NCBI RefSeq assembly: GCF_900625095.1
Contig: NZ_LR130760.1
Span: forward strand, 2,672,528 to 2,736,527
Reading direction: 5' to 3'
Length of the DNA stretch: 64,000 nucleotides
Source of the DNA: Acinetobacter ihumii
Lineage (GTDB): Bacteria > Pseudomonadota > Gammaproteobacteria > Pseudomonadales > Moraxellaceae
The translations under genes and the position numbers were made by a program. Of this stretch, positions 55,393 to 64,000 are shown piece by piece. Position 1 is the first letter of the stretch. Every line of letters begins with the position of its first letter. The notes beneath the pieces are model-generated. The model made no database searches. It saw nothing but the letters and a program-made list of their open reading frames with translations, and was not told where the DNA came from.

Positions 55393-56703
55393 ATGTCCGA
55401 ACATCCTCAAGGACAAAAACATTGTTCATTTTGCGGTAAATCGCAGTCTGAAGTCGGGAAACTGATTGCAGGTGAGGACGCATATATCTGTAATGAGTGT
55501 GTGGACGTGTGTTTAGATCTTGTTCAAACCAGTCAGCAAGTCGAGGCTGGTGATTGGGCGAGTCGTGAATTACCAAAACCTCAGGAAATTCGTAAAGCAC
55601 TGGATCAATATGTGATTGGTCAGGATATTGCGAAAAAAACCTTGTCAGTTGCCGTTTATAACCATTATAAACGCCTGAAAGTAGGTCAGTCTGGGCATAA
55701 GCCAAAACAAGACATTGAACTGGCTAAAAGTAATATTTTGCTGATTGGACCGACAGGTTCAGGTAAAACTTTACTGGCGCAGACATTGGCGCGTTTGCTT
55801 GATGTTCCTTTTGCGATGGCGGATGCTACCACACTCACTGAAGCAGGTTATGTTGGTGAAGATGTTGAAAACATTGTACAAAAGCTGTTGCAAAAAGCAG
55901 ACTATGATGTAGAGAAAGCTCAAAAGGGCATTATTTATATCGACGAAATCGACAAGATTACTCGTAAGTCTGAAAATCCATCCATTACCCGTGACGTATC
56001 GGGTGAAGGCGTACAACAAGCGTTGTTAAAAATGATTGAAGGGACGGTTGCATCTATTCCGCCTCAAGGTGGACGGAAGCATCCACAGCAAGAGTTTATC
56101 CAGATTGATACTTCAAATATCCTATTTATTTGTGGTGGCGCATTTTCTGGACTGGAAAAGATTGTGCAGCAGCGTCAGGAAAAAGGCGGCATTGGTTTTA
56201 CGGCTGAAGTCAAAAATAAAGATGAAAGCAAAAAACTGGCTGAATTATTCCGTCAGGTTGAGCCAACTGATTTGGTGAAATTTGGTCTTATTCCCGAGTT
56301 TATCGGACGTTTACCTGTAATTGCCACACTTGAAGAGCTGGATGAAGCCGCCCTCATGCAGATTTTGACTGAGCCAAAAAATGCATTGACTCGTCAATAT
56401 CAATATTTGTTTAACATGGAAGATGTTGATCTGGTATTTGAAGATGCTGCTTTACGTGCCGTTGCTAAAAAAGCACTGGAACGGAATACGGGTGCACGTG
56501 GCTTGCGTTCAATTCTGGAAAATGTCTTGCTTGAAACAATGTATGATCTGCCAAGCCGTGATGATGTCGGTACAGTGGTCATCAATGAGGCTGTTATTAC
56601 AGAAGGCGCACAGCCAACGTATCAAAAAGAACGTTTGCCCCAGCATGATCGCGAGTCTGTCGATCACGTTGATTTAAAAGTGATTGATTCTAAATCTGCC
56701 TGA
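55393..56703 (+). CDS. clpX: ATP-dependent Clp protease ATP-binding subunit ClpX
   Basis: A 436-residue AAA+ unfoldase. The N-terminal zinc domain has CSFCGKSQ and CNECVDVC, Walker A is GPTGSGKT, Walker [11 protein letters not shown], and the ClpP-binding loop is in the [15 protein letters not shown] region. Standard length (E. coli 424). Confidence 0.97.
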   Translation: MSEHPQGQKHCSFCGKSQSEVGKLIAGEDAYICNECVDVCLDLVQTSQQVEAGDWASRELPKPQEIRKALDQYVIGQDIAKKTLSVAVYNHYKRLKVGQSGHKPKQDIELAKSNILLIGPTGSGKTLLAQTLARLLDVPFAMADATTLTEAGYVGEDVENIVQKLLQKADYDVEKAQKGIIYIDEIDKITRKSENPSITRDVSGEGVQQALLKMIEGTVASIPPQGGRKHPQQEFIQIDTSNILFICGGAFSGLEKIVQQRQEKGGIGFTAEVKNKDESKKLAELFRQVEPTDLVKFGLIPEFIGRLPVIATLEELDEAALMQILTEPKNALTRQYQYLFNMEDVDLVFEDAALRAVAKKALERNTGARGLRSILENVLLETMYDLPSRDDVGTVVINEAVITEGAQPTYQKERLPQHDRESVDHVDLKVIDSKSA

Positions 56704-56732
56704 TGTTGTAGCACAGATTTTACATTTATCTG

Positions 56733-56770
56733 AAAAAGCATGATTTGCCTTGGCATTTCATGCTTTTTTA
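56733..56770 (+). terminator. Terminator after clpX
   Basis: Arms AAAAAGCATGA / TCATGCTTTTT (56733-56743, 56758-56768) with an inner TGCC/GGCA stem. Confidence 0.85.
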
Positions 56771-56862
56771 TTTGCAAATGCATCATGAGGTGTTAATCTT
56801 GAGGCGAATACGCATAGTTTTGCGCTGTAAAATAAATCAAATAAAACGCCTTGAGGGACATC

Positions 56863-57576
56863 ATGCGTTATTTATTATTATCACTGTGTTGTGTTGGGAT
56901 GTTGGCAGCTTGTCATAGTACTGCGCAATTAAAACCTGAGCCTCAAGCACTCACTGCAACTTTACCTAAAGTAGATCTCGATAAAGAACCGGGTATATTG
57001 GATCAATATCACGTGGGTAAATTTTCTGTAGGTGGTTGGGTTAATCAAAAACTAGGTCAATATTTTCAGCCGATTCAACCACAAAACCCCCAAGCTGCTG
57101 TTGTTTATCTATATCGACCCGATTCACGCTGGAATCAGCAGGAAATTGCTGCAGCTAATCTTTTTATTAATGGCAAGCGTATTCCAAGTTTATTAAATAA
57201 TCATTACTACTGGGTAGAGTTCCCACCAGGAACTTATCGAATTTCGACCAGTCGCCCTTTAACGATTCTTCATTTTCAGGAACCCAAATATATCAATATG
57301 ACGGTGGAAGCGGGACAGAGCTACTATCTGAAATATGATGAAGAAAATCCAGCACGTAAAGAACTTTCGGGTCCTTTTTTAATCATGCAAGAAAAGATTG
57401 GGCGCAGTGAAATTGCGTTTACTCGTTTAAAATCTTCAAGTTATAATTTTGTTGCACAAGATACTTCGGGTAAGGTACGACATAAGCCACAAGAACTAAA
57501 ACCAGCCAAATATGATGAAAAATCAGATGTGCTTTTGGTTAAACCTTTTAAAATTTGGAATCCAATGACGTGGTAA
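56863..57576 (+). CDS. DUF2846 lipoprotein
   Basis: A 237-residue predicted lipoprotein; the signal peptide ends LAAC with Cys17. The DUF2846 core is AAVVYLYRPDSRWNQQEI, then the strand pattern LFINGKRIPSLLNNHYYWVEFPPGTYRIST and a late VEAGQSYYLKY, all spaced over about 85-165. Family function is unknown. ATG 56863 has GAGGGA just upstream; the in-frame TTG 56851 is not needed. Confidence 0.82.
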   Translation: MRYLLLSLCCVGMLAACHSTAQLKPEPQALTATLPKVDLDKEPGILDQYHVGKFSVGGWVNQKLGQYFQPIQPQNPQAAVVYLYRPDSRWNQQEIAAANLFINGKRIPSLLNNHYYWVEFPPGTYRISTSRPLTILHFQEPKYINMTVEAGQSYYLKYDEENPARKELSGPFLIMQEKIGRSEIAFTRLKSSSYNFVAQDTSGKVRHKPQELKPAKYDEKSDVLLVKPFKIWNPMTW

Positions 57577-57662
57577 GCCAAAGCAGTTATTTTATTCGAA
57601 TCAGTCAATTGAATAAACCATCATTTTTTCGGTCTAATAGCTTGAAATACACATAAAAATTT

Positions 57663-57692
57663 AAGGCTACGTTCGACAATGTAGCCTTTTTA
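57663..57692. terminator. Bidirectional terminator
   Basis: Arms AAGGCTAC / GTAGCCTT (57663-57670, 57681-57688), 10-base loop, T-runs on both sides; between convergent DUF2846 and DUF2059 genes. Confidence 0.82.
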
Positions 57693-57753
57693 TTTCATCT
57701 TTTCCAAAGTAATGAATCATAATCGCTAAGATCAAGTATCACACTGCCTAAAT

Positions 57754-58320
57754 TTAGTCAGCTGCTTTGTTTTTCTGCTTTTCGATAAGTAATGGTGCAA
57801 TAATCGCCATCATTTTTTCCTGAAAATTTTCTCGCGTTTTATCATCGTTAAACATTTCCTGACCTAAGCGCATCATATAAGTGGAGAGTTCGCCCATCAT
57901 CTTGGCATTTTTACGCGTAATGGATTGTCCTTCAGGGGTTTTCAGGAATTTAATACTGGCTTGTAATTCTTCCTCGGTATATGTTTTTAAGTAAATATCC
58001 TCAATCACTTGTTGGGTTTTGGGATTACTAATAATTTGAGTGCTGGAGTCTTTTAATAACTGGCTCAGCTGAGTCGCAGCCTGCTGCTCTTTGGCATTAA
58101 GCTGCTGCGAACCTGTGGTATTTAAAATAATTTGCTCGGCCTGTTTGTCATAATAGGGTCCAAGTTCAATGAGCGATTGGCGCAATAAATATTCAATTTG
58201 ACTGACTTGCATCAGCTCTTTGACCGTGCTTAATTTTGCGGGGGAGGCAAAAATACCTGTGCTAATACAAGTTAAGCACAAACTAATGGAAAGACGTTTA
58301 ATGATTTGCTGGGCGGTCAT
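57754..58320 (-). CDS. DUF2059 exported protein
   Basis: A 188-residue exported helical protein. Signal peptide about 1-25 (ISLCLTCISTGIFA). The DUF2059 pattern is visible at the C-terminal half: YTEEELQASIKFLKTPEGQSITRKNAKMM is within about 114-145, with the conserved FLKTPEGQS. Function unknown. Confidence 0.83.
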   Translation of the reverse strand: MTAQQIIKRLSISLCLTCISTGIFASPAKLSTVKELMQVSQIEYLLRQSLIELGPYYDKQAEQIILNTTGSQQLNAKEQQAATQLSQLLKDSSTQIISNPKTQQVIEDIYLKTYTEEELQASIKFLKTPEGQSITRKNAKMMGELSTYMMRLGQEMFNDDKTRENFQEKMMAIIAPLLIEKQKNKAAD

Positions 58321-58433
58321 TGTAAAGCCTATACGCTACGCATCGAACTTAAGTTAAGTTGAAAACTGTTTTTAGATTAATCTATATGTAACATTATTTT
58401 TCAATAATCCGTTAGTGTTTTTACAGGCAGTCA

Positions 58434-58459
58434 CAAAAAAGCACCCCGAAAGGTGCTTT
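58434..58459 (-). terminator. Terminator after fumarase
   Basis: Stem AAAGCACC / GGTGCTTT (58438-58445, 58452-58459), 6-base loop, followed on the minus strand by a T6 run. Confidence 0.9.
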
Positions 58460-58483
58460 AGTGTTTATAGAGAATAGGTCTGC

Positions 58484-60010
58484 TTAAACTGCTGTCGCAT
58501 CGGTCACTGGAATTTTTCCAATTTTGGCTTGCCAGATTTTCGGTGCAATGGCATGAATGGAAGTCCCATTGACATCTACTGCCACTGAAACTGGCATATC
58601 TTCTACAACAAATTTGTAGATTGCTTCCATGCCCAAGTCAGCAAATGCCACAACTTCTGCTTCACGAACTGCTTTAGACACTAGATATGCTGCACCACCA
58701 ACCGCCATAAGGTAAGTTGCTTGGTTGTCTTTAATCGCTTCAATCGCAGTTGGGCCACGATCTGCTTTACCAATCATGCCAAACAAACCAGTGTGCTCAA
58801 GGACTTTACGCGTAAACTTGTCCATACGAGTTGCAGTGGTTGGACCAGCAGGACCAACGACTTCATCACCGACTGGATCCACAGGACCGACGTAATAAAT
58901 AAATTTACCTTTTAGATCAACAGGCAATTCTTCGCCATTGTCAATCATATCAACCATGCGTTTATGAGCAGCATCACGACCAGTATACATGGTACCACTA
59001 AGCAATAAGGTATCGCCCGGCTGCCAAGAATTCATTTCTTCTTGGGTAATGCTATCTAAATTCACACGCTTAGATTTAGACGCATCCCAAGTCACCGCAG
59101 GATAGTCTTCAAGTTTTGGTGCTTGAATATGAGCAACACCAGAACCATCCAATTGGAAATGTGCATGGCGAGTGGCAGCACAGTTAGGAATCATACCAAC
59201 AGGTTTGCCAGCAGCATGACATGGATAATCTTTAATTTTAATATCCAAGACTGTGGTTAAGCCACCTAGACCTTGTGCGCCAATTCCAAGTGCATTGACT
59301 TTCTCAAAGATCTCGATACGAAGTTCTTCCATCTTGCTTTGCGGACCACGGCGAAGTAATTCGTCCATGTTGATTTCTTCCATCAATGCTTCTTTGGCAA
59401 GCATCATGGCTTTCTCGGCAGTACCACCGATCCCAATCCCGAGCATACCCGGTGGACACCAGCCAGCACCCATGGTTGGAACGGTTTTAAGTACCCAATC
59501 CACAATCGAGTCAGATGGGTTGAGCATCGCAAGTTTAGATTTATTTTCTGAACCACCACCTTTGGCAGCAACGGTAATATCCACTTTATTCCCCGGAACG
59601 AGTTTGTAGTGGATGATCGCAGGCGTATTGTCTTTGGTATTTTTACGACCAAAAGCTGGATCTGCTAAAACAGAGGCACGTAGTACGTTTGAGTTTTCTA
59701 AATAACCCTGACGAACACCTTCATTGATGGCATCATCCAAGCTCATGCTTAGATCGAATTTAACGTCTAAACCCACTTCAAGGAATACGTTGACAATCCC
59801 TGTATCCTGACAGATTGGGCGATGACCTTCTGCACACATACGCGAGTTAATAAGAATCTGAGCAATCGCATCTTTGGCAGCTTGGTTTTCTTCACGATCA
59901 TAGGCACGACTCATGGCTTGAATAAAGTCTTGCGGGTGATAGTAAGAAATGAATTGAAGGGCATCCTTGACCGAAGTGATCAAGTCATCTTGTTTGATGA
60001 TTGTGGTCAT
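58484..60010 (-). CDS. fumA: Class I fumarate hydratase ([4Fe-4S])
   Basis: A 508-residue iron-sulfur fumarase interconverting fumarate and malate in the TCA cycle. N-terminal alpha part has CQDTGIVNVFLEVG and the C-terminal beta part GTMYTGRDAAHKRM and GPAGPTTATRMDKFT. Cluster cysteines are likely Cys in ICQDTG, WCPPGMLG and IPNCAATRH. Oxygen-sensitive class, unlike FumC. The symbol fumA stands for class I; fumB cannot be excluded. Confidence 0.93.
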   Translation of the reverse strand: MTTIIKQDDLITSVKDALQFISYYHPQDFIQAMSRAYDREENQAAKDAIAQILINSRMCAEGHRPICQDTGIVNVFLEVGLDVKFDLSMSLDDAINEGVRQGYLENSNVLRASVLADPAFGRKNTKDNTPAIIHYKLVPGNKVDITVAAKGGGSENKSKLAMLNPSDSIVDWVLKTVPTMGAGWCPPGMLGIGIGGTAEKAMMLAKEALMEEINMDELLRRGPQSKMEELRIEIFEKVNALGIGAQGLGGLTTVLDIKIKDYPCHAAGKPVGMIPNCAATRHAHFQLDGSGVAHIQAPKLEDYPAVTWDASKSKRVNLDSITQEEMNSWQPGDTLLLSGTMYTGRDAAHKRMVDMIDNGEELPVDLKGKFIYYVGPVDPVGDEVVGPAGPTTATRMDKFTRKVLEHTGLFGMIGKADRGPTAIEAIKDNQATYLMAVGGAAYLVSKAVREAEVVAFADLGMEAIYKFVVEDMPVSVAVDVNGTSIHAIAPKIWQAKIGKIPVTDATAV

Positions 60011-60167
60011 ATCAAAAATCTCTTGAGCGGGCTGTTAGCTAGCGGCAGTGATTATATGACAAAATGAAGCTGCTGTGGGCGGTTTTGCCGAGATTTTGGC
60101 CAAAGGTCTAAGCTTTTTAAATGCTGTCCAATCATGCCTTAAAATGACGAAAAAGAGCGAAAAATAG

Positions 60168-60782
60168 ATGAGTAAGACTGATTTAGCCCAGAATATCATT
60201 CAAATTTATCAAAAATATGGACGCGATTGGACACAACTGCGTGGTGATGATTTATATGAAAAAATTTGGCTGGATCGATTTTTGGCTTTTTTATCTGCTT
60301 CTGCAAGTGTATTAGACTTGGGCTGTGGTTCTGGTCGAACCATTGCTGCTTATTTGATTGCACGGGGGTGTCAAGTGACAGGCGTCGATCGTTCAGAGGT
60401 CATGCTGGATATGGCTCGAGAGCATTTTCCTGAGCAGACTTGGATCAATGCCGATATGCGTCAGTTCGATTCTGAACAAAAGTTTGACGGTATTTTGGCA
60501 TGGGATAGCTTTTTTCATCTTAGGCCTGAGGATCAACGTGCGATGTTTGCAAGATTTTCAGCACATGCGAAATTTGGTACAGCGCTGATGTTTACCAGTG
60601 GACCACGTCATGGCGAGGCGATAGGGGAGATGTTTGGAGAACCACTGTATCATGCCAGTTTGGATGCTGAAGAATATCGAGCGTTATTGGCTGAATATGG
60701 CTTTGATGTGGTCAAAATGATCGTTGAAGATCCTGAATGTATGGGACATACGGTATGGTTGGCACGCAAAGTTATAGAATAG
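60168..60782 (+). CDS. Class I SAM-dependent methyltransferase
   Basis: A 204-residue Rossmann-fold methyltransferase; motif I is VLDLGCGSGRT, followed by VTGVDRSEVML (acidic residue for ribose) and WINADMRQF. The substrate is not identifiable; the small size and DSFFHL block resemble small-molecule methyltransferases. Monocistronic, divergent from fumA. Confidence 0.87.
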   Translation: MSKTDLAQNIIQIYQKYGRDWTQLRGDDLYEKIWLDRFLAFLSASASVLDLGCGSGRTIAAYLIARGCQVTGVDRSEVMLDMAREHFPEQTWINADMRQFDSEQKFDGILAWDSFFHLRPEDQRAMFARFSAHAKFGTALMFTSGPRHGEAIGEMFGEPLYHASLDAEEYRALLAEYGFDVVKMIVEDPECMGHTVWLARKVIE

Positions 60783-60949
60783 TATTGAATATAAAAAACG
60801 TTTTACCTGCATCTGTGATGCATAAAAATACAGTTTAATCTACATTACAAAATGAAAAACTATATCTTAGAAATAGTCATATTCTTTAAGTATTGCTGGG
60901 CATAACATGAAAAGGTTGTTTATCACCTATATCCAAAAGGAATAAAAAA

Positions 60950-61591
60950 ATGACCAGTGAAGCTATTCGTGATCCGAAACAAGATCATCTATTAACACCT
61001 CAAAATTCAGCTTTTATTTGCATCGATTATCAACCTGTCCAAGTTAACTCGATTGCTTCGATGGATCGTCAACTTTTAATTAATAATATTGTTGGAAGTG
61101 CCAAGGCGGCTATCGTTTATGGTTTGCCAATTATCCATTCTACTGTCAATGTCAAAACAGGTTTAAATAAACCGCCTATTCCTCAACTGCGTAAAGTGTT
61201 GGCAGATTACCCAACCTATGACCGTACATCCATTAACTCTTGGGAAGATGTGGAGTTTAAAGAGGCAGTCAAAGCCACAGGTCGTAAAAAACTCATTATG
61301 ACTGCGTTATGGACCGAAGCTTGCCTAACCTTTCCAGCATTGGATGCACTACAGGAAGGCTATGAAGTGTATGTGGTTGCAGACGCGGTAGGTGGAACCT
61401 CATTGGCGGCACATGAAGCAGCGTTGCGTCGTATTGAACAGGCAGGCGGCAAATTAATTAGCGTGGCGCAGTTATTCTGTGAATTGCAACGTGACTGGCA
61501 GCGTAAAGAAACGGTTCCTGATTTTATCAAATTGTTTATTGAAACCGGCGGTACCGCAGGAATTCAATTTTCTTATGATGCGAATGAATAA
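60950..61591 (+). CDS. Isochorismatase-like cysteine hydrolase (YcaC type)
   Basis: A 213-residue hydrolase of the isochorismatase-like family. Visible active-site residues are Asp26 (FICIDYQPVQ) and Cys125 (ALWTEACLTFPA), in the same pattern as E. coli YcaC, an octameric hydrolase of unknown substrate. AAAAGGAA sits before ATG 60950. Single gene with a strong terminator. Confidence 0.88.
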   Translation: MTSEAIRDPKQDHLLTPQNSAFICIDYQPVQVNSIASMDRQLLINNIVGSAKAAIVYGLPIIHSTVNVKTGLNKPPIPQLRKVLADYPTYDRTSINSWEDVEFKEAVKATGRKKLIMTALWTEACLTFPALDALQEGYEVYVVADAVGGTSLAAHEAALRRIEQAGGKLISVAQLFCELQRDWQRKETVPDFIKLFIETGGTAGIQFSYDANE

Positions 61592-61630
61592 TACTTGAAT
61601 CATTTCGCTCAATCATCATGGGATATTTTT

Positions 61631-61670
61631 AGAAAACCGAGTGTGCAGATGAACTCGGTTTTCTTTTTTA
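61631..61670 (+). terminator. Terminator after the isochorismatase-like gene
   Basis: Twelve-base arms AGAAAACCGAGT / ACTCGGTTTTCT (61631-61642, 61653-61664), then TTTTTTA. Confidence 0.9.
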
Positions 61671-61800
61671 ATCTTGATCGCATAATCATGATTTAAAACA
61701 AAAAATAACATAAAGATAGATGCGCGCGGATGACAAAAAGGCTGAGAGTGGTTAACGTTAATATGAATTATCGCTAAATATGCATACATGGAGAATTATA

Positions 61801-62049
61801 ATGTTTGAGCAACAACCGACATTCGAATTATTATTTGAACAACTTGGCTTAGATTCAGATCAAGCTGCGATTGAACAGTTTATTCGTGATCATCAATTAG
61901 CAGCTGAAGAATCATTATTTGATGCGCCTTTTTGGAGTAAAGGACAAAGTGATTTTCTAAAAAGTCATTGTGTGCAGGATGATGATTGGGCGATTGTGAT
62001 TGATGAACTCAATCAACAACTGCATCTCGATAGTAATCCTAAAGCTTAA
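61801..62049 (+). CDS. DUF2789 protein
   Basis: An 82-residue acidic protein of the DUF2789 family: FEQLGLDSDQAAIEQFI, then the conserved FDAPFWSKGQSDFLK. Function unknown. ATG 61801 is preceded by GGAGAA; an upstream in-frame ATG at 61780 has no ribosome site. Confidence 0.85.
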   Translation: MFEQQPTFELLFEQLGLDSDQAAIEQFIRDHQLAAEESLFDAPFWSKGQSDFLKSHCVQDDDWAIVIDELNQQLHLDSNPKA

Positions 62050-62060
62050 GCTTTAGGATT
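62035..62060. repeat. 26-base perfect palindrome over the DUF2789 stop codon
   Basis: Half-site AATCCTAAAGCTT (62035-62047) followed at once by its reverse complement (62048-62060). It may act as a terminator hairpin for both convergent genes, though no T-run follows. Confidence 0.65.
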
Positions 62061-62089
62061 GTATCTTCTAATTAAATCAGATCTGGTCA

Positions 62090-62617
62090 TTAATGCGTTT
62101 TCGAGCGGATCAAATTTCTAAACCAATCATGCTGATGTAAGCTTACAAAAGCCGAATGGTCTTGCATAAATTCCAAATCAAACTCGTTGCACTGGGTGTA
62201 TTTTTCTAACCAATGACGTGTTAGCGCATATTCAGCTTTAACTGAAGAGGCATAAGCGAGAAAGAACAGGATATCGCCATGTTGTAAATGTGCCAATGGT
62301 TTTAAAATTTGCTGGGTAATCGTGGCAAATTTTGCTTCCCGATTGAGTTCATAATACATCATATAGGCTTTAGCCAATTGCAAAGACAAATCCACATAAA
62401 GTGACATCGGCATTTCATCGAATTCAATCCGCGATGTTTCTAAAATCGCAATCGCTTCATGTAGGAAATGTAAACGTTCCTGACGGTTACGGCTGATCTC
62501 GACCAGTTGTAAGCGTAAATTCCCACGTTCCAGTGCAAGTTCAGGTGTGTTGCCGGCAAGATAGTGTTGATCAGTCTCGCCGATGCGCTCAACAATCGTT
62601 TTGCTTGTATCTAGCAT
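62090..62617 (-). CDS. Uncharacterised helical (TPR-like) protein
   Basis: A 175-residue soluble protein of helices in TPR-like spacing (ELALERGNLRLQLVEISRNRQERLHFLHEAIAIL; YVDLSLQLAKAYMMYYELN), which I do not recognise. ATG 62617 has GAGG nine bases before it; the ATG three codons upstream overlaps that site. No further function. Confidence 0.62.
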   Translation of the reverse strand: MLDTSKTIVERIGETDQHYLAGNTPELALERGNLRLQLVEISRNRQERLHFLHEAIAILETSRIEFDEMPMSLYVDLSLQLAKAYMMYYELNREAKFATITQQILKPLAHLQHGDILFFLAYASSVKAEYALTRHWLEKYTQCNEFDLEFMQDHSAFVSLHQHDWFRNLIRSKTH

Positions 62618-62723
62618 GTGGGTCATCCTCTTGGTTTATGGTCATTATATGAGGCTATTTCATTATTTTAAAAGTGGGTAAGGCTGAAACGCTGTGTTGC
62701 AGCTTTAATCCAGCATAAATCAA

Positions 62724-63335
62724 CTACTCAGATGACCAGATAGAATTGCCACTACGTAGCCATGCGGTAATAGAAAGTCGCTGATGTTTGGAACTTAAGA
62801 CTTCATGTAATAAATCACTTTGGAAAATCACTAAACGATTCGGCTCAGGCTCAATGGTGTGCCACTGATCATTTTTGTCTTGTAGGCGCAGTTGACCCCC
62901 CCAATCCGATTGCCATTCAGGATGCAAATAATAGACTGCCGAAATCATGCGGTCATTTTTTTGCTGAGGATTATCCCGATGTAAGGCATAAAACTCACCT
63001 GTATTGTAGCAGGCAAAATGTGCTTCAATACTTTGAATTCCAAGAAAGAATGCTCGATTAAATGCTTGGGAAAACTCTTGAAGTAAGTGAATATGTTGCT
63101 GTGCAATTGGAAATTTTTCATCAATCCATAGAATATGATCGCTACGAATTTTGCTGATCACACCATTTTGAATCGCAGCTTCACGAAACTGATTTAAATT
63201 TGACAGACATTCATCGAGAAGTTGTGTGGTGAATTTTTCAGAATGCGCTTGACGAACAATCGCAAAACCGTGTTGGTCTAAATCATCCAGAATGTGTTCA
63301 ATGTCATGTTGAATTGGCTCAAAAAAATGCTGCAT
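62724..63335 (-). CDS. 2-Oxoglutarate/Fe(II) oxygenase, prolyl-4-hydroxylase type
   Basis: A 203-residue dioxygenase. Iron ligands are His119, Asp121 (LHRDNP) and His177 (LLHEV), with Arg186 (QRLSITAW) for 2-oxoglutarate. The pattern VYYLHPEWQSDWGGQLRL is the P4H core. The substrate, probably a protein residue, is unknown. Divergent from rlmJ. Confidence 0.85.
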   Translation of the reverse strand: MQHFFEPIQHDIEHILDDLDQHGFAIVRQAHSEKFTTQLLDECLSNLNQFREAAIQNGVISKIRSDHILWIDEKFPIAQQHIHLLQEFSQAFNRAFFLGIQSIEAHFACYNTGEFYALHRDNPQQKNDRMISAVYYLHPEWQSDWGGQLRLQDKNDQWHTIEPEPNRLVIFQSDLLHEVLSSKHQRLSITAWLRSGNSIWSSE

Positions 63336-63475
63336 ATTGCTTCTAAATCATCCCATAAATACATTAAAGAAAACGCATCAACTACGAGCTTTCTCTATTC
63401 TAAAACAACTCATGCACACGTAACTGCTTTTTTTCATGTTAAAATGCACGTTAATCTGAGGAATTAATGTAAAAA

Positions 63476-64000
63476 ATGAATTACCGTCACCATTTTCATG
63501 CGGGCAACTTTGCTGATGTCATGAAGCATGTTCTGTTGCTTCAATTATTAACACGTTTAAATACGAAAGATAAGCCTTATCGCTATATTGATACGCATGG
63601 TGGTGCGGGAAAATATGATTTATCTCAGGCACCTGCGCAAAAATCTGGAGAGTTCTTAACTGGGATTCATCGTTTAATGCAACTCGGTGAGATGGAAAAA
63701 AGACAGGCACCTGAAGGCGTACAACAGTATTTAAAACTGGTTGAAGCGATTCGTAATGAAGAAGGCAAAGGGACTTATCCGGGTTCACCGTGGTTTGCTC
63801 TACAAGCGATGCGTGACATAGACAAAGCCACCGTGTTTGAAATGCAACGTGATGTTTTCCAGCAACTTCGTCAAAATATTCGTGATAAGCGCATGGGGTT
63901 GCATGAGCGTGATGCCTATGAGGGCTTGCTGGGTGTCATTCCTCCAAAAGAAAAACGCGGTTTGGTCATGATTGATCCACCTTATGAGTTAGAACGTAAG
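63476..64000 (+). CDS. rlmJ: 23S rRNA (adenine2030-N6)-methyltransferase RlmJ (partial)
   Basis: The first 175 codons of a gene cut off by the window edge. It starts MNYRHHFHAGNFADVMKHVL, the RlmJ signature, and carries the N6-adenine methyltransferase motif IDPPYE near residue 170. The enzyme methylates A2030 of 23S rRNA. It is shown as an open frame to base 64000 with no internal stop. Confidence 0.93.
   Translation, partial: MNYRHHFHAGNFADVMKHVLLLQLLTRLNTKDKPYRYIDTHGGAGKYDLSQAPAQKSGEFLTGIHRLMQLGEMEKRQAPEGVQQYLKLVEAIRNEEGKGTYPGSPWFALQAMRDIDKATVFEMQRDVFQQLRQNIRDKRMGLHERDAYEGLLGVIPPKEKRGLVMIDPPYELERK

Noticed and set aside
45261..58459. Nearly identical hairpins AAAGCACC...GGTGCTTT at 45261-45280 and 58438-58459
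   Set aside because: First considered as a dispersed repeat, but both are at 3' ends followed by T-runs, so they are ordinary terminators of a common form.
59253..59609. Plus-strand 118-residue frame opposite the fumarase gene
   Set aside because: Antisense shadow of the conserved fumarase coding frame with no ribosome site.
1..64000. Search by eye for tRNA, rRNA, CRISPR arrays, insertion sequences and prophage genes
   Set aside because: No CCA-ended cloverleaf, no repeated spacer pattern, no transposase or integrase frame and no phage structural gene was seen; a covariance-model scan would be needed to exclude small RNAs.

Overview
The window looks like a contiguous piece of an Acinetobacter (Moraxellaceae) chromosome. 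The evidence is the low G+C base composition, the metX-metW pair, a piuA/piuC iron locus, a lauroyltransferase next to an LpsB-like glycosyltransferase, a SlyX/Uup/TopA neighbourhood, and Cys-free L33 downstream of L28. Species cannot be fixed by eye. I see no rRNA, tRNA, CRISPR array, insertion sequence or prophage. Most genes are housekeeping and densely packed, with short intergenic regions that usually hold a recognisable hairpin terminator. Layout: 0.5-6 kb carries a GltP-type symporter, a lipoprotein amidase, and a lipooligosaccharide pair (glycosyltransferase, lipid A acyltransferase). 6-19 kb carries a DUF2147 protein, Uup, SlyX, two uncharacterised proteins, topoisomerase I, an anchored HExxH metalloprotease-like protein, a PAS-GGDEF cyclase, an HdeD-like protein, a UvrD-family helicase, an RRM protein and two small uncharacterised proteins. 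19-27 kb carries a CPA2 antiporter, L33/L28, an aldehyde dehydrogenase divergent from a TetR regulator, PurU and TonB-ExbB-ExbD behind a Fur-box promoter. 27-38 kb carries MsrA, a META lipoprotein, thyA-folA-DUF4105, two paralogous membrane proteins, Lgt, an NRDE protein, a PhoX-like Tat lipoprotein directly after tatABC, and an AEC permease. 38.5-44.4 kb is the least ordinary part: a self-contained unit with a sigma-54-like promoter, an inverted-repeat operator and a strong terminator. It encodes a MurR/RpiR regulator, 2,3-diaminopropionate ammonia-lyase, an M20 carbamoylase/allantoate-amidohydrolase-type enzyme, a D-carbamoylase-type nitrilase-fold enzyme and an ACS-family MFS importer. I infer that it takes up a ureido or N-carbamoyl amino acid and strips it to ammonia and pyruvate as a nitrogen source. 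44.5-53 kb carries RdgB, a metX-metW-sel1 operon, leuA with a newly noticed Leu-rich leader peptide, and piuC-piuA behind a perfect Fur palindrome. 53-64 kb carries tig-clpP-clpX, a DUF2846 lipoprotein, a DUF2059 protein, class I fumarase, a methyltransferase, an isochorismatase-like hydrolase, a DUF2789 protein, a TPR-like protein, a 2OG-Fe(II) oxygenase and a truncated rlmJ at the right edge. How the genes work together: iron supply (TonB-ExbB-ExbD energises receptors such as PiuA, both behind Fur-like sites), envelope building (LpsB/LpxL, Lgt for lipoproteins, Tat for the PhoX-like protein), and amino-acid and one-carbon metabolism (MetX/W, LeuA, ThyA/FolA, PurU).
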